DNA of 12,150 bases, taken from contig WRBU01000014.1 of NCBI GenBank assembly GCA_009784355.1, positions 1 to 12,150 of the forward strand, in the 5' to 3' direction. The number at the start of each line of letters is the position of its first letter. Positions within the stretch are counted from its first letter, which is position 1. A model generated the notes under the pieces. That model saw only the letters and a program-made list of their open reading frames with translations, had not been told where the DNA came from and ran no database searches. Made by a program: the position numbers and the translations under genes. Positions 1 through 7,426 of this stretch are shown in pieces. The DNA is from Defluviitaleaceae bacterium (GTDB lineage Bacteria > Bacillota > Clostridia > Lachnospirales > WRAX01).

Positions 1-1
1 C

Positions 2-340
2 TGTCGCCTACCCCTTTCAATGGCAGACTGCTACATTAACATTGCTGGCGGAATGAAGCTGACAGAGCCTGCTGCCGACCTTGCTGCCATTGCTGCCATT
101 GTATCTTCATCAAAAAATATTGCCATAAACCCACATACGCTAATCTTTGGGGAAGCAGGCTTGGCAGGTGAAGTCCGTGCAATAAACCACGCAAAGCGGC
201 GTATCGACGAAGCAGCAAAGCTAGGATTTACCGAAGCCATAATCCCGCAAGCCAATCTTAAGGGCTTGAGTCGCCCAGATGGTATGAAAATTCTTGGTGT
301 AAGCAGTATTACAGAGCTTTTGTCACTAATTAATGAATAG
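2..340 (+). CDS. radA: RadA/Sms DNA repair ATPase, C-terminal part only
   Basis: The window opens inside this gene; the frame is already open at base 2, so the ATG at 20 is an internal Met, not a start. About 113 residues remain, matching the Lon-protease-like C-terminal domain of RadA: the run around INIAGGMKLTEPAADLAAIA, then FGEAGLAGEVRAI and RRIDEAAKLGFTEAIIPQAN are typical of this domain. In RadA this domain forms the hexameric ring scaffold and lacks Lon protease activity; the missing N-terminal part would carry the zinc finger, the RecA-like ATPase and the KNRFG motif. RadA is a branch-migration helicase in recombination repair. The gene ends with TAG, and the next gene begins 23 bases later on the same strand with its own RBS, so the two could share a transcript. 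Confidence 0.93.
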   Translation, partial: CRLPLSMADCYINIAGGMKLTEPAADLAAIAAIVSSSKNIAINPHTLIFGEAGLAGEVRAINHAKRRIDEAAKLGFTEAIIPQANLKGLSRPDGMKILGVSSITELLSLINE

Positions 341-363
341 AAAATAACAAGGAGCAAGATACA

Positions 364-1159
364 ATGGACAACAAAATTTCAGAAAAATTAGCTGGCTCTT
401 TGACGGCAGAAACCACCGAGCTTATCCCCTTTTTGCCCTATTTACTGCAAGACTTTTGGGAAATTGGCAGCGAACCAAATATAATGATAGAGCTTTTACA
501 ACAATACGCTACGCTCCCAAAGGATTCGAAAGTGCTTGATTTAGCTTGCGGAAAAGGTGCTGTTTCTGTAAAAATGGCACATCAACTAAAATTACAAATT
601 AAAGGCGTAGACATAATCCCCGATTTTGTAAAGTTTGCGGTGCAAAAAGCCGAAGAATATAGCGTAAGCCATTTGTGTGAATTTGTCATTGGGGGATATT
701 AACGAGGCTGTGTCAGCCGAAAAAGATTATAATGTTGTGATTTTAGGGGCTGTCGGCGATGTGCTAGGCGACCCTCTTGAAACTTTACAAAAGCTGAAAT
801 CTACCATTGCAACAAGCGGATATATCTTGATAGACGAGTGCTATCTCCCCGATAATGGCTCGCAAGATGATGTGCAGTATAATAATTACGAGTTTTTAAC
901 TAAATCACAATGGGACACCCTGTTTGCCCAATGCGGATTGAAGATTGTAAAGGCAATCACGGGGGACGATTTGGAAGTCATTGACAATCCCGATACCGCA
1001 AACGGCATGGCGCATATAACCAAGCGAGCAAATGAGCTTATAGATAAACATCCTAATAAAAAAGAGATATTTGAAGGATACATCCATAGCCAACAAAGGG
1101 AATATAATGACCTTGACAACAATCTAGTCCCTGTGGTTTGGCTCTTAAAAAAACTGTAG
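364..1159 (+). pseudogene. Class I SAM-dependent methyltransferase, frameshifted
   Basis: A good AAGGAG site precedes the ATG at 364. The first frame (364-702) holds the SAM-binding motif VLDLACGKG (residues 57-65) and the acidic motif GVD (Asp83), then stops at 700-702. The second frame, entered near 691-695, continues the same fold without a gap: DINEAVSAEKDYNVV, a strand ending near GYILIDECYLPD, and a C-terminal half to 1159. Removing one G from the GGGGG at 691-695 joins CEFVIG to DINEAV and gives a normal 264-residue protein. A GTG at 677 could start the second frame but has no RBS and would cut the SAM fold in two. The substrate cannot be read from the sequence. The break may be a true mutation, a homopolymer sequencing error, or (least likely) recoding. 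Confidence 0.85.
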
Positions 1160-1172
1160 CGGAGGTTTTCTA

Positions 1173-1658
1173 ATGGGCAAAGTGATTCTCATATGCGGTA
1201 AAATAGGCTCAGGCAAAACTACCTATGCCAAAAATTTAGCAAGCAAACTTAACGCCGTTAATATTTCACATGACGAGATTATGTTAGGGCTTTTTGGTGC
1301 GGATTTATACACCAAAGATTTAGAACAGTTTCAAAAATACTGTAATTGGGTGGAAGAATATGTAAAGCGCAAAGCGGGTGAGGCCGCAAAAGCGGGTGCA
1401 ACCGTTATTTGCGAAAATGGTTTTTGGTCTTGCGAAGAGCGCGCCGAACTTCGCAAATTCTACGCTGACATGAATGTGGAGTGCGAAGTTCATTACATTG
1501 ATACCCCCGAAGAACAAAGAATACAAAATATTGAAAAACGCAACCAACAAGTGCGTGATGGTGATTTGGGGTATATTTTTACACAACATAAAGATATAAA
1601 CCATTTTTTTGAAGAGCCAAGTGAAAGCGAGATAGATTGTAGGGTCAAATATAATTGA
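1173..1658 (+). CDS. Small P-loop ATPase/kinase (AAA_33 or zeta-toxin-like fold)
   Basis: This 161-residue protein begins with a Walker A motif GKIGSGKT (residues 9-16) directly after a hydrophobic strand (VILIC), followed by NISHDEIMLGLFG, a layout common to small nucleotide or polynucleotide kinases of the AAA_33 family. A second strand (ATVICENGFW) and a lid-like stretch (EEQRIQNIEKRNQQ) follow. The start is supported by CGGAGG eight bases upstream. It lies 13 bases after the methyltransferase gene, so the two are probably co-transcribed. The phosphate acceptor is unknown. A zeta-type toxin role is not supported, since no antitoxin-like gene is adjacent; the following regulator has its own promoter. 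Confidence 0.78.
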   Translation: MGKVILICGKIGSGKTTYAKNLASKLNAVNISHDEIMLGLFGADLYTKDLEQFQKYCNWVEEYVKRKAGEAAKAGATVICENGFWSCEERAELRKFYADMNVECEVHYIDTPEEQRIQNIEKRNQQVRDGDLGYIFTQHKDINHFFEEPSESEIDCRVKYN

Positions 1659-1707
1659 TGTCAAGGGATTTGCAACGTATAGTTGCGAAATTTCCACCTA
1701 AACTTGC

Positions 1708-1736
1708 TTGTCAAAATCTTGAAAATAGTGTACAAT
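1708..1736 (+). promoter_or_regulatory. Sigma-A-type promoter of the XRE regulator
   Basis: A -35 TTGTCA (1708-1713) and a -10 TACAAT (1731-1736) are separated by exactly 17 bases. The predicted start of transcription falls about 15-20 bases before the regulator's start codon, leaving a short leader that contains the GGAGGG site. This makes the regulator independent of the upstream methyltransferase-kinase pair. Confidence 0.75.
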
Positions 1737-1761
1737 CGCTTCAAGAATATGGAGGGATATG

Positions 1762-2337
1762 ATGAAAATTGAGGAAAAAATTTTAACTTTGCGTAAACAG
1801 CATGGACTGTCACAAGAACAACTTGCGGAAAAAATAGGCGTGTCCCGCCAGTCCATTTCAAAATGGGAACTTGGCGAAGCCTCGCCAGATTTGGGTAATA
1901 TCGTACGTCTCAGCGAAGTTTTTAACATAAGCACCGACTATTTGTTAAAGGATTTCCCATCAGGCGAAAGCAAAGCCGCCGAACAAACCACGGAAATAAA
2001 AGCATCCATTGAGGCCGCTTCAAAAGATATTATAATTAGAAACAGGCGAAGAGGCCGCTTTTCGGTCGATATTTGGCTTTTGGCATTGGTTGCTTTCTTT
2101 TTGCTTGGCTATTTTGATTTTTGGCATCCTGGCTGGGTAGTATTTCTCATTGCAATCCCTTTAAGTGCGATAAAGCGTGGAAAATTCATATCTGTGGACA
2201 TTTGGCTACTCGCCCTCGTCGCTTTTTTCATACTTGGCTTTTTTGGATATTGGCATCCCGGCTGGCTTGTCTTTTTGCTCGCCGCCGCCATCAATGTACC
2301 AACAATTCGCATTTCGTCCCGAAACCGCAAAAAATAA
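1762..2337 (+). CDS. XRE-family HTH regulator with duplicated C-terminal membrane module
   Basis: Two ATGs stand in tandem (1759, 1762). The GGAGGG at 1751-1756 is too close to the first and well placed for the second, so 1762 is chosen (191 residues). The first 65 or so residues are a Cro/C1-type helix-turn-helix: [20 protein letters not shown] then [15 protein letters not shown] polar linker leads to two near-identical hydrophobic modules, each preceded by a basic RRGRF/KRGKF motif and carrying the aromatic motif WHPGW. Each module could form one or two membrane segments, so the protein is probably a membrane-tethered DNA-binding regulator. Similar HTH-plus-membrane proteins exist in Firmicutes, but ligand and target genes are unknown. 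The stop codon lies inside the terminator stem. Confidence 0.88.
   Translation: MKIEEKILTLRKQHGLSQEQLAEKIGVSRQSISKWELGEASPDLGNIVRLSEVFNISTDYLLKDFPSGESKAAEQTTEIKASIEAASKDIIIRNRRRGRFSVDIWLLALVAFFLLGYFDFWHPGWVVFLIAIPLSAIKRGKFISVDIWLLALVAFFILGFFGYWHPGWLVFLLAAAINVPTIRISSRNRKK
2062..2286 (+). repeat. Internal tandem duplication within the regulator gene
   Basis: The 32-residue segments encoded by 2062-2157 and 2191-2286 repeat with a 43-residue (129-base) period. They are identical at 25 of 32 positions, both beginning [13 protein letters not shown] and both containing WHPGW. Of the 25 identical residues, 14 use different codons in the two copies, so the DNA has drifted while the protein has been held. 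Confidence 0.9.
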
Positions 2338-2379
2338 CAAAAAACTGCTGGTATCACGCCAGCAGTTTTTTGTTATTTT
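2331..2379. terminator. Bidirectional intrinsic terminator between convergent genes
   Basis: A perfect 21-base inverted repeat (2331-2351 and 2359-2379) flanks a 7-base loop. The core is ACTGCTGG/CCAGCAGT, with A-rich and T-rich flanks, so each strand presents a GC stem followed by a U run. It lies at the 3' end of the plus-strand regulator, whose stop codon it contains, and also downstream of the minus-strand GNAT gene, so it can end transcription from both sides. Confidence 0.9.
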
Positions 2380-2393
2380 GTTATAGCGAATTA

Positions 2394-2434
2394 ACTTGAA
2401 AACACTAACACGAAGTGTTAAAGGATTTTCAAGT
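2394..2434. repeat. Compound hairpin downstream of the GNAT gene
   Basis: ACTTGAAAA (2394-2402) pairs with TTTTCAAGT (2426-2434), and inside it AACACT (2401-2406) pairs with AGTGTT (2414-2419); the two stems share two bases, so they partly compete. No U run follows on either strand, so it is not a typical terminator. The rest of 2380-2513 has no gene; it contains CTGTAAGTG twice (2476-2484 and 2497-2505). Confidence 0.6.
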
Positions 2435-2513
2435 CAAATGAACGCCCGGACACCGACGTAGCGTATGAATTTAGTCTGTAAGTGGTTGAAATAACGCTGT
2501 AAGTGCCTATTTG

Positions 2514-3044
2514 CTACACAATATCAATCCAATAAATTTCGGTAATCTTTCCTTCATCTTCATCAAAACCTTCTCTAGCAAGAATCCCGCCATTACGAAT
2601 GGCAACATGGGCAGAGGCTCTGTTATCTTTGTTGCAAGAAATCATAACTTTATTTAATCCGAGCTTTTTTGCTTCTTCTAAAACGAGGGATAATATCACA
2701 GTTCCGTAACCTTTCCATCTCTCCGAGGGGCGTACTCCATACCCAATATTTCCTCCATCTTTTAGCAGTTCTTCCGTCAAATGATGACGCAACTTTGTAG
2801 AACCAATGATTCTACCGTCGTCTTCACGAAGCAAAAAGTACACCGCAGCTGAAGTGTCCGTCAATGAGCATTTGATATCTTTTTCAACCATAACATCTCG
2901 TAGCCATTTGTCATAATTATCATATTCCAGTAATCCACTACTTCCGTTTATTTCTCTCTCGCCACACTCAATAAATTCTTGCCTATAGTCCATCACTTGC
3001 TTTTCATATATTTTTGATGCCTCTACTAACGATACTTTAAGCAT
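2514..3044 (-). CDS. GNAT-family N-acetyltransferase
   Basis: The start is the ATG at 3044, set by GGAGGG (3049-3054) four bases upstream, giving MLKVSLVEASKIYEKQ and 176 residues, a usual GNAT length. The frame stays open to 3209, but those extra 55 residues do not resemble any part of a GNAT and coincide with a potential structured RNA. The acetyl-CoA motif is visible as RPSERWKGYGTVIL (residues 105-118), preceded by the strand GNIGYGV and followed by the NRASAHVAIRNGG helix that binds CoA. The N-terminal and middle parts resemble amino-acid or aminoglycoside-like acetyltransferases of clostridia, but the acceptor is not readable. It follows ppdK on the same strand after a 234-base gap and has hairpins on both sides, so it may be an inserted accessory gene. 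Confidence 0.87.
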   Translation of the reverse strand: MLKVSLVEASKIYEKQVMDYRQEFIECGEREINGSSGLLEYDNYDKWLRDVMVEKDIKCSLTDTSAAVYFLLREDDGRIIGSTKLRHHLTEELLKDGGNIGYGVRPSERWKGYGTVILSLVLEEAKKLGLNKVMISCNKDNRASAHVAIRNGGILAREGFDEDEGKITEIYWIDIV

Positions 3045-3064
3045 AGTACCCTCCAAAACATATA

Positions 3065-3212
3065 TTTTCGCACGTACCATGCTTGCTTGGCAATAAGTGC
3101 GCCATCTATTTTGCTGTTCAGCCAGTAAAGTCATATTGTCACAACTTGGTGCTTCTGCCGATGAGGTTATTTGAACTGCGTTATTTCCACCCTTAGCAGT
3201 GCGCCTCATAGG
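3065..3212 (-). ncRNA. Candidate structured RNA upstream of the GNAT gene
   Basis: Read on the minus strand, ATGAGG (3209-3204) is complementary to CCTCAT (3166-3161). Nested inside, ACTGC (3200-3196) pairs with GCAGT (3179-3175) around a 16-base loop. GGTG within the loop's GGGTGG (3192-3187) can pair with CACC in AGCACC (3153-3148), a possible pseudoknot. At the 3' side, CGCAC (3101-3097) pairs with GTGCG (3073-3069), with GCCA/TGGT inside. GGCGCACT occurs twice, 102 bases apart. The compactness, the ATGA at the 5' border and the position just ahead of an ORF recall HEARO (IscB-associated omega) RNAs, but no nuclease gene is present and the family match is from memory, not a search. It could instead be a cis-acting leader. 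Confidence 0.4.
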
Positions 3213-3220
3213 ATACGCCT

Positions 3221-3271
3221 GAATCGCGAAATGATTCGGTAATTTAAGTTGTGGTTTTCAGCTTAAATTAC
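3221..3271 (-). repeat. Pair of hairpins after the ppdK stop codon
   Basis: GTAATTTAAG (3239-3248) and CTTAAATTAC (3262-3271) form a perfect 10-bp stem with a 13-base loop, starting 8 bases after ppdK ends. GAATC (3221-3225) and GATTC (3233-3237) form a second, 5-bp stem. Neither is followed by a U run on the minus strand, so termination after ppdK would be weak. They may instead mark the edge of an inserted segment. Confidence 0.55.
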
Positions 3272-3278
3272 ATTAATT

Positions 3279-5930
3279 TTATCCTTTATTCGCCACATCT
3301 TCACCACGTTTTTGTGCAATGGCTGCCTGTGCTGCTGCAAGACGGGCAATAGGTACTCTAAATGGCGAACAAGACACATAGTCAAGCCCTAATTTTTGGC
3401 AAAACTCAATGGAAGAAGGGTCGCCGCCGTGCTCGCCGCATATGCCCAGTTTTATATTCGGACGGGCTTTACGTCCACGGGCAATAGCAGTTTTCATAAG
3501 TTCCCCAACGCCTTTTTGGTCAAGTTTAATTGTTGGGTCTGTTTCAAAAATATTGTGCTCAATATAATCGTTAATAAACTTGCCCGCATCATCACGGGAA
3601 AGCCCGTAAGTCATTTGGGTAAGGTCATTTGTGCCAAAGCTAAAAAATTCAGCTTCTTGTGCAATTTCGTCCGCCATTAAGCAAGCACGTGGAATTTCAA
3701 TCATTGTGCCTATCATATATTCCAAAGTGCCGTCGTAATCCGCCAAAATTGCTTTCGCCGTTTCTTCCACCACGTCTTTAACAAATTTGTATTCCTTTAC
3801 GTCAAAAGTAAGCGGTATCATAATCTCCGGGCGCACTCTTGTGCCGGTTTTTTGTGCTTCGATAGCCGCCTCAATAATAGCACGAGTCTGCATTTCAGCA
3901 AGCTCGGGATAGCTAACTGCAAGACGCAAGCCACGATGTCCCATCATCGGGTTTACTTCATGGAGCATTGCAGACTGCTTTTTAAGCTCCTCAACAGTTT
4001 TACCAGCTTCTTTTGCTAAGGTTTCAAATTCCGCATCGGACTTTGGTAAAAATTCGTGCAACGGCGGGTCAAGCAAGCGTATAGTAACGGGCAAGCCGCA
4101 CATTACGTTAAAAATAGCAAGGTAGTCGGCTTTTTGGAAGGCACGCAGCTCATCACAAGCCGCAAGGCGTTCTTCCTTTGTTTCCGAAAGTATCATCCGT
4201 TGCATTTTTGGAATGCGGTCAGCTTCAAAGAACATGTGCTCAGAGCGGGTAAGTCCTATGCCTTGTGCGCCAAATTCTAAAGCCCTTGCTGCCGAATCAG
4301 GTGTGTCGGTGTTGGTACGCACTTCCATTGTGCGATGCTCGTCCGCCCATTTCATAAAAATAGCGAAATCATTGGTTATCTTACTTTCAACAGTAGGTAA
4401 TTGTTCGCCAAAAACCTTGCCTGTCGAGCCGTCCATGGATATGTAGTCACCTTCTTTAAAGGTCATGCCACCCAATGTAAACTGCTTTGTAGTATAGTCC
4501 AGCTTAATATCTTCACAACCGCAAATGCACGGTGTTCCCATATCACGTGCAACAATAGCCGCATGGCATGTTGCGCCGCCTTTTGCCGTGAGTATGCCTT
4601 TTGCAACCTGCATACCGCCAATATCTTCAGGGCTGGTTTCGTTACGTACCAAAATTACTTCTTCACCACGGGCATGGGCATCCATGGCATCTTGGCTGGT
4701 GAAATACACTCGTCCGCTTGCAGCCCCCGGGGATGCTGGTAAGGCTTTACCTATAATGTCAGCGTTGTTCAATGCTTCTGGGTCAAAAATTGGATGCAAA
4801 AGCTGGTCAAGCGAGCGTGGGTCAACCATCAAAAGTGCTTCTTCCACAGTAAGCGTACCTTCATTCACCATGTCAATAGCAATACGCAAAGCCGCTTGAG
4901 CTGTGCGTTTACCATTGCGGGTTTGTAAAAAGTAGAGCTTGCCTCGTTCAACAGTAAACTCCATATCCTGCATGTCTTTATAATGAGCCTCGAGCTTTTT
5001 GGCAAGCGCAATAAATTCGGCATAAACCTCGGGCTTTTCGTCTTTAAGGCAATCTATGGAAAGTGGCGTGCGGATGCCCGCTACAACATCCTCACCTTGA
5101 GCATTCATCAAATACTCGCCAAAAATGGCGTTTTCACCGGTAGATGGGTCACGGGAGAAGGCAACGCCTGTTCCAGAATCATCACCCATATTGCCAAATA
5201 CCATTGATTGCACATTCACAGCCGTTCCCCAGCTATACGGGATGTCGTGGCGGCGGCGGTAAATAAAAGCACGCTCGTTATCCCAAGAGCGAAACACCGC
5301 TTGAATAGCTTCATAGAGCTGCTCTTTGGCTTCCATTGGAAAGTCTTCGCCTTTGGCATCTTTGTAAATACCTTTAAACATTTCGGCAATCTCAATCATC
5401 TGTTCGCCGTTTAGCTCCACATCTTGCGTAACACCAGCTTTTTCTTTATATTGACGAAAAGCATTTTCAAACAAATGTTTGTCAACATCCATAACAACAT
5501 CCGCAAACATCATTATAAAACGGCGGTAGCTGTCATACGCAAAGCGTGTATCGATATTTTTTGCCATGGCTTCAACTGATTTATCGTTTAAGCCCAAATT
5601 GAGTACCGTGTCCATCATGCCGGGCATTGATGCTCGGCTACCAGAGCGAACAGATACCAAGAGCGGATTTTCCTTACAGCCAAAGCGTTTTTCAGTCATA
5701 TATTCCAAACGTACCATAGCAATGTCAATTTGCTCACGAATGGCATTATCAAGCACTCTGCCTGACGTATTGTAATTTGTGCAGGCTTCTGTTGACACAA
5801 TAAACCCTTGGGGGATAGGCAAGCCTAAATTTGACATTTCCGCCAAATTTGCCCCTTTTCCGCCAAGCAAATTGCGCATTGCACCATTTCCTTCGCTAAA
5901 CATGTAAACATACTTGTGAGCCTGATTCAT
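3279..5930 (-). CDS. ppdK: Pyruvate, phosphate dikinase
   Basis: This 883-residue cytosolic enzyme interconverts pyruvate, ATP and phosphate with phosphoenolpyruvate, AMP and pyrophosphate. The N-terminal ATP-grasp domain shows GGKGANLAEM near residue 24. The phosphohistidine swivel domain carries GGATCHAAIVARDMGTPC with the catalytic His at residue 456. The C-terminal TIM barrel ends with GTNDLTQMTYGLSRDD and GICGEHGGDP, the catalytic Cys being residue 831. These positions match His455 and Cys831 of the Clostridium symbiosum enzyme (874 residues), so it is full length. GAGGAGG just before the ATG fixes the start. It lies 56 bases after glyS with no promoter or terminator apparent, so it probably shares the glyS transcript. 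In anaerobic clostridia PPDK often works in the glycolytic direction using pyrophosphate; direction here is not shown. Confidence 0.98.
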   Translation of the reverse strand: MNQAHKYVYMFSEGNGAMRNLLGGKGANLAEMSNLGLPIPQGFIVSTEACTNYNTSGRVLDNAIREQIDIAMVRLEYMTEKRFGCKENPLLVSVRSGSRASMPGMMDTVLNLGLNDKSVEAMAKNIDTRFAYDSYRRFIMMFADVVMDVDKHLFENAFRQYKEKAGVTQDVELNGEQMIEIAEMFKGIYKDAKGEDFPMEAKEQLYEAIQAVFRSWDNERAFIYRRRHDIPYSWGTAVNVQSMVFGNMGDDSGTGVAFSRDPSTGENAIFGEYLMNAQGEDVVAGIRTPLSIDCLKDEKPEVYAEFIALAKKLEAHYKDMQDMEFTVERGKLYFLQTRNGKRTAQAALRIAIDMVNEGTLTVEEALLMVDPRSLDQLLHPIFDPEALNNADIIGKALPASPGAASGRVYFTSQDAMDAHARGEEVILVRNETSPEDIGGMQVAKGILTAKGGATCHAAIVARDMGTPCICGCEDIKLDYTTKQFTLGGMTFKEGDYISMDGSTGKVFGEQLPTVESKITNDFAIFMKWADEHRTMEVRTNTDTPDSAARALEFGAQGIGLTRSEHMFFEADRIPKMQRMILSETKEERLAACDELRAFQKADYLAIFNVMCGLPVTIRLLDPPLHEFLPKSDAEFETLAKEAGKTVEELKKQSAMLHEVNPMMGHRGLRLAVSYPELAEMQTRAIIEAAIEAQKTGTRVRPEIMIPLTFDVKEYKFVKDVVEETAKAILADYDGTLEYMIGTMIEIPRACLMADEIAQEAEFFSFGTNDLTQMTYGLSRDDAGKFINDYIEHNIFETDPTIKLDQKGVGELMKTAIARGRKARPNIKLGICGEHGGDPSSIEFCQKLGLDYVSCSPFRVPIARLAAAQAAIAQKRGEDVANKG

Positions 5931-5986
5931 AATAATCCTCCTCGAATGGATGTTACAATAAATTTATGTGATATTTCGTTTGATGC

Positions 5987-7414
5987 CTAATATTTTAATT
6001 TCTCGACAATAAAGTCTTTAAGGTCTGCAACCGCTACGCGTTCTTGCTCCATGCTATCCCGAAAACGCACCGTTACGGCATTATCTGCTGGGGTTTCTTC
6101 ATCTCCTACAGTTTGAAAGTCAACTGTGATGCAAAATGGCGTACCAATTTCGTCGTATCTGCGGTAGCGCTTTCCAATGGAGCCAGCATCATCGTAATCT
6201 ACTGCAAAATAGGCAGAAAGCTCGTCGCAAATTTCAAGAGCCTTTGGTGAAAGTTTTTTGGAAAGCGGCAGTACGGCGGCTTTTATTGGAGCAAGTGCTG
6301 GGTGCAAGCGCAAAACTGTGCGAATATCAGGTTTTTCAGCGTTAGGGTCGCCCACCACTTCTTCGTCATAGGCATCACAAAGCACCGCAAGCAGAAGACG
6401 GTCTGCCCCCAATGACGGCTCTATAACATATGGGAAATATTTTTCATTTGCTTCTTGGTCAAAATACAGCATGTCTTCATTTGAATGGGTGTCGTGGGCG
6501 GCAAGGTCGTAATTTGTGCGGTTTGCAATGCCCCAAACTTCGCCCCAACCAAAGGGGAACAAATATTCAATGTCAAAGCAACCAACAGAATAATGCGCCC
6601 TTTGTTCTGGCGTTTGCTCGTAAAGGCGGATATTTTCAGCTTTCAGGCCAATGCCAAGCAGCCATTTATGGCAAAAGTCCACCCAATGCTCGAACCATTT
6701 GTCTGCTTCCTGCGGGCTGGTAAAAAATTCTAGCTCCATCTGTTCAAACTCACGGGTGCGGTAAATATAATTGCCCGGTGTAATCTCGTTGCGAAACGCT
6801 TTGCCAATTTGGGCAATGCCAAAAGGTACTTTCTTACGGCTTGTACGCAACACATTTTTAAAGTTGGTAAAGATACCTTGAGCCGTTTCTGGGCGCAAAT
6901 ACACCACATTTTTGCTGTCTTCCACCACACCTGCGTGGGTTTTGAACATAAGGTTAAACTCACGGATGTCGGTAAAATTGTGTTTACCGCAAGTAGGACA
7001 GGCAATCTTGTGTTCATCAATTATACCTTTTAGCACATCTTTGCCTATGCCGTCCACAGTAGTAATGCCTGTGACCTTGCCAGGGTTTGCTTCCATAAAA
7101 CCTTCTATTACGTGGTCGGCACGATGACGCTCTTTGCAGTCTTTACAATCCATCAAAGGGTCGCTAAAACCGCCCACATGCCCGCTGGCTTCCCAAACCT
7201 TACTATTCATCAAAATGCTGGCATCCAAGCCCACGTTAAGCGGGTTTTGCTGCACAAATTTTTTCCACCATGCCGCCTTTATATTGTTTTTAAGCTCCAC
7301 GCCAAGAGGCCCGTAGTCCCATGTAGACTGCAATCCGCCATAAATTTCGCTTCCCGAGTATATAAAGCCCCTGCCCTTTGCGAGGGCCGCAATTTTTTCC
7401 ATAGTTTTTTGCAT
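5987..7414 (-). CDS. glyS: Glycyl-tRNA synthetase, homodimeric (alpha2) type
   Basis: This 475-residue class II synthetase attaches glycine to tRNA-Gly. It starts [13 protein letters not shown] after a short MQKT lead and shows the signature [20 protein letters not shown] (residues 17-36). Motif 2 is [19 protein letters not shown] (207-225), motif 3 is GADRLLLA (336-343), and the anticodon-binding domain covers about 370-475. Two CxxC pairs (Cys90/Cys93 and Cys139/Cys142) bracket an insertion and may bind metal. This is the archaeal/eukaryal-like form rather than the alpha2beta2 form of many bacteria. AAGGAG nine bases before 7414 supports the start; the Met at 7402 is an alternative. Only 12 bases separate it from the ECF gene upstream. 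No glycine T-box leader is present: the nearest visible promoter is in front of the ECF gene and leaves no room for one. Confidence 0.98.
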   Translation of the reverse strand: MQKTMEKIAALAKGRGFIYSGSEIYGGLQSTWDYGPLGVELKNNIKAAWWKKFVQQNPLNVGLDASILMNSKVWEASGHVGGFSDPLMDCKDCKERHRADHVIEGFMEANPGKVTGITTVDGIGKDVLKGIIDEHKIACPTCGKHNFTDIREFNLMFKTHAGVVEDSKNVVYLRPETAQGIFTNFKNVLRTSRKKVPFGIAQIGKAFRNEITPGNYIYRTREFEQMELEFFTSPQEADKWFEHWVDFCHKWLLGIGLKAENIRLYEQTPEQRAHYSVGCFDIEYLFPFGWGEVWGIANRTNYDLAAHDTHSNEDMLYFDQEANEKYFPYVIEPSLGADRLLLAVLCDAYDEEVVGDPNAEKPDIRTVLRLHPALAPIKAAVLPLSKKLSPKALEICDELSAYFAVDYDDAGSIGKRYRRYDEIGTPFCITVDFQTVGDEETPADNAVTVRFRDSMEQERVAVADLKDFIVEKLKY

Positions 7415-7426
7415 AACGTCATCTCC

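Noticed and set aside
677..1159. Separate gene starting at GTG 677
   Set aside because: No RBS, and it would begin in the middle of a Rossmann fold whose first half lies immediately upstream in another frame.
1672..1686. Terminator after the P-loop kinase gene
   Set aside because: GCAAC/GTTGC is only five base pairs and is not followed by a T run.
2476..2505. Two CTGTAAGTG repeats as a CRISPR remnant
   Set aside because: Only two 9-base copies with a 12-base gap, no further units and no cas genes.
2440..2513. Minus-strand frame ending in YVGVRAFI as a gene remnant
   Set aside because: Only about 25 codons, no start or RBS and no clear family; too short to support.
3175..3195. T-box-like AGGGTGG motif on the minus strand
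   Set aside because: The motif is not followed by the ACCGCG part, no terminator/antiterminator pair follows, and the downstream gene is a GNAT rather than an amino-acid gene.
3045..3209. 55-residue N-terminal extension of the GNAT protein
   Set aside because: It is in frame but does not resemble any GNAT domain; the GGAGGG at 3049-3054 clearly serves the ATG at 3044, and the stretch fits a structured RNA better.
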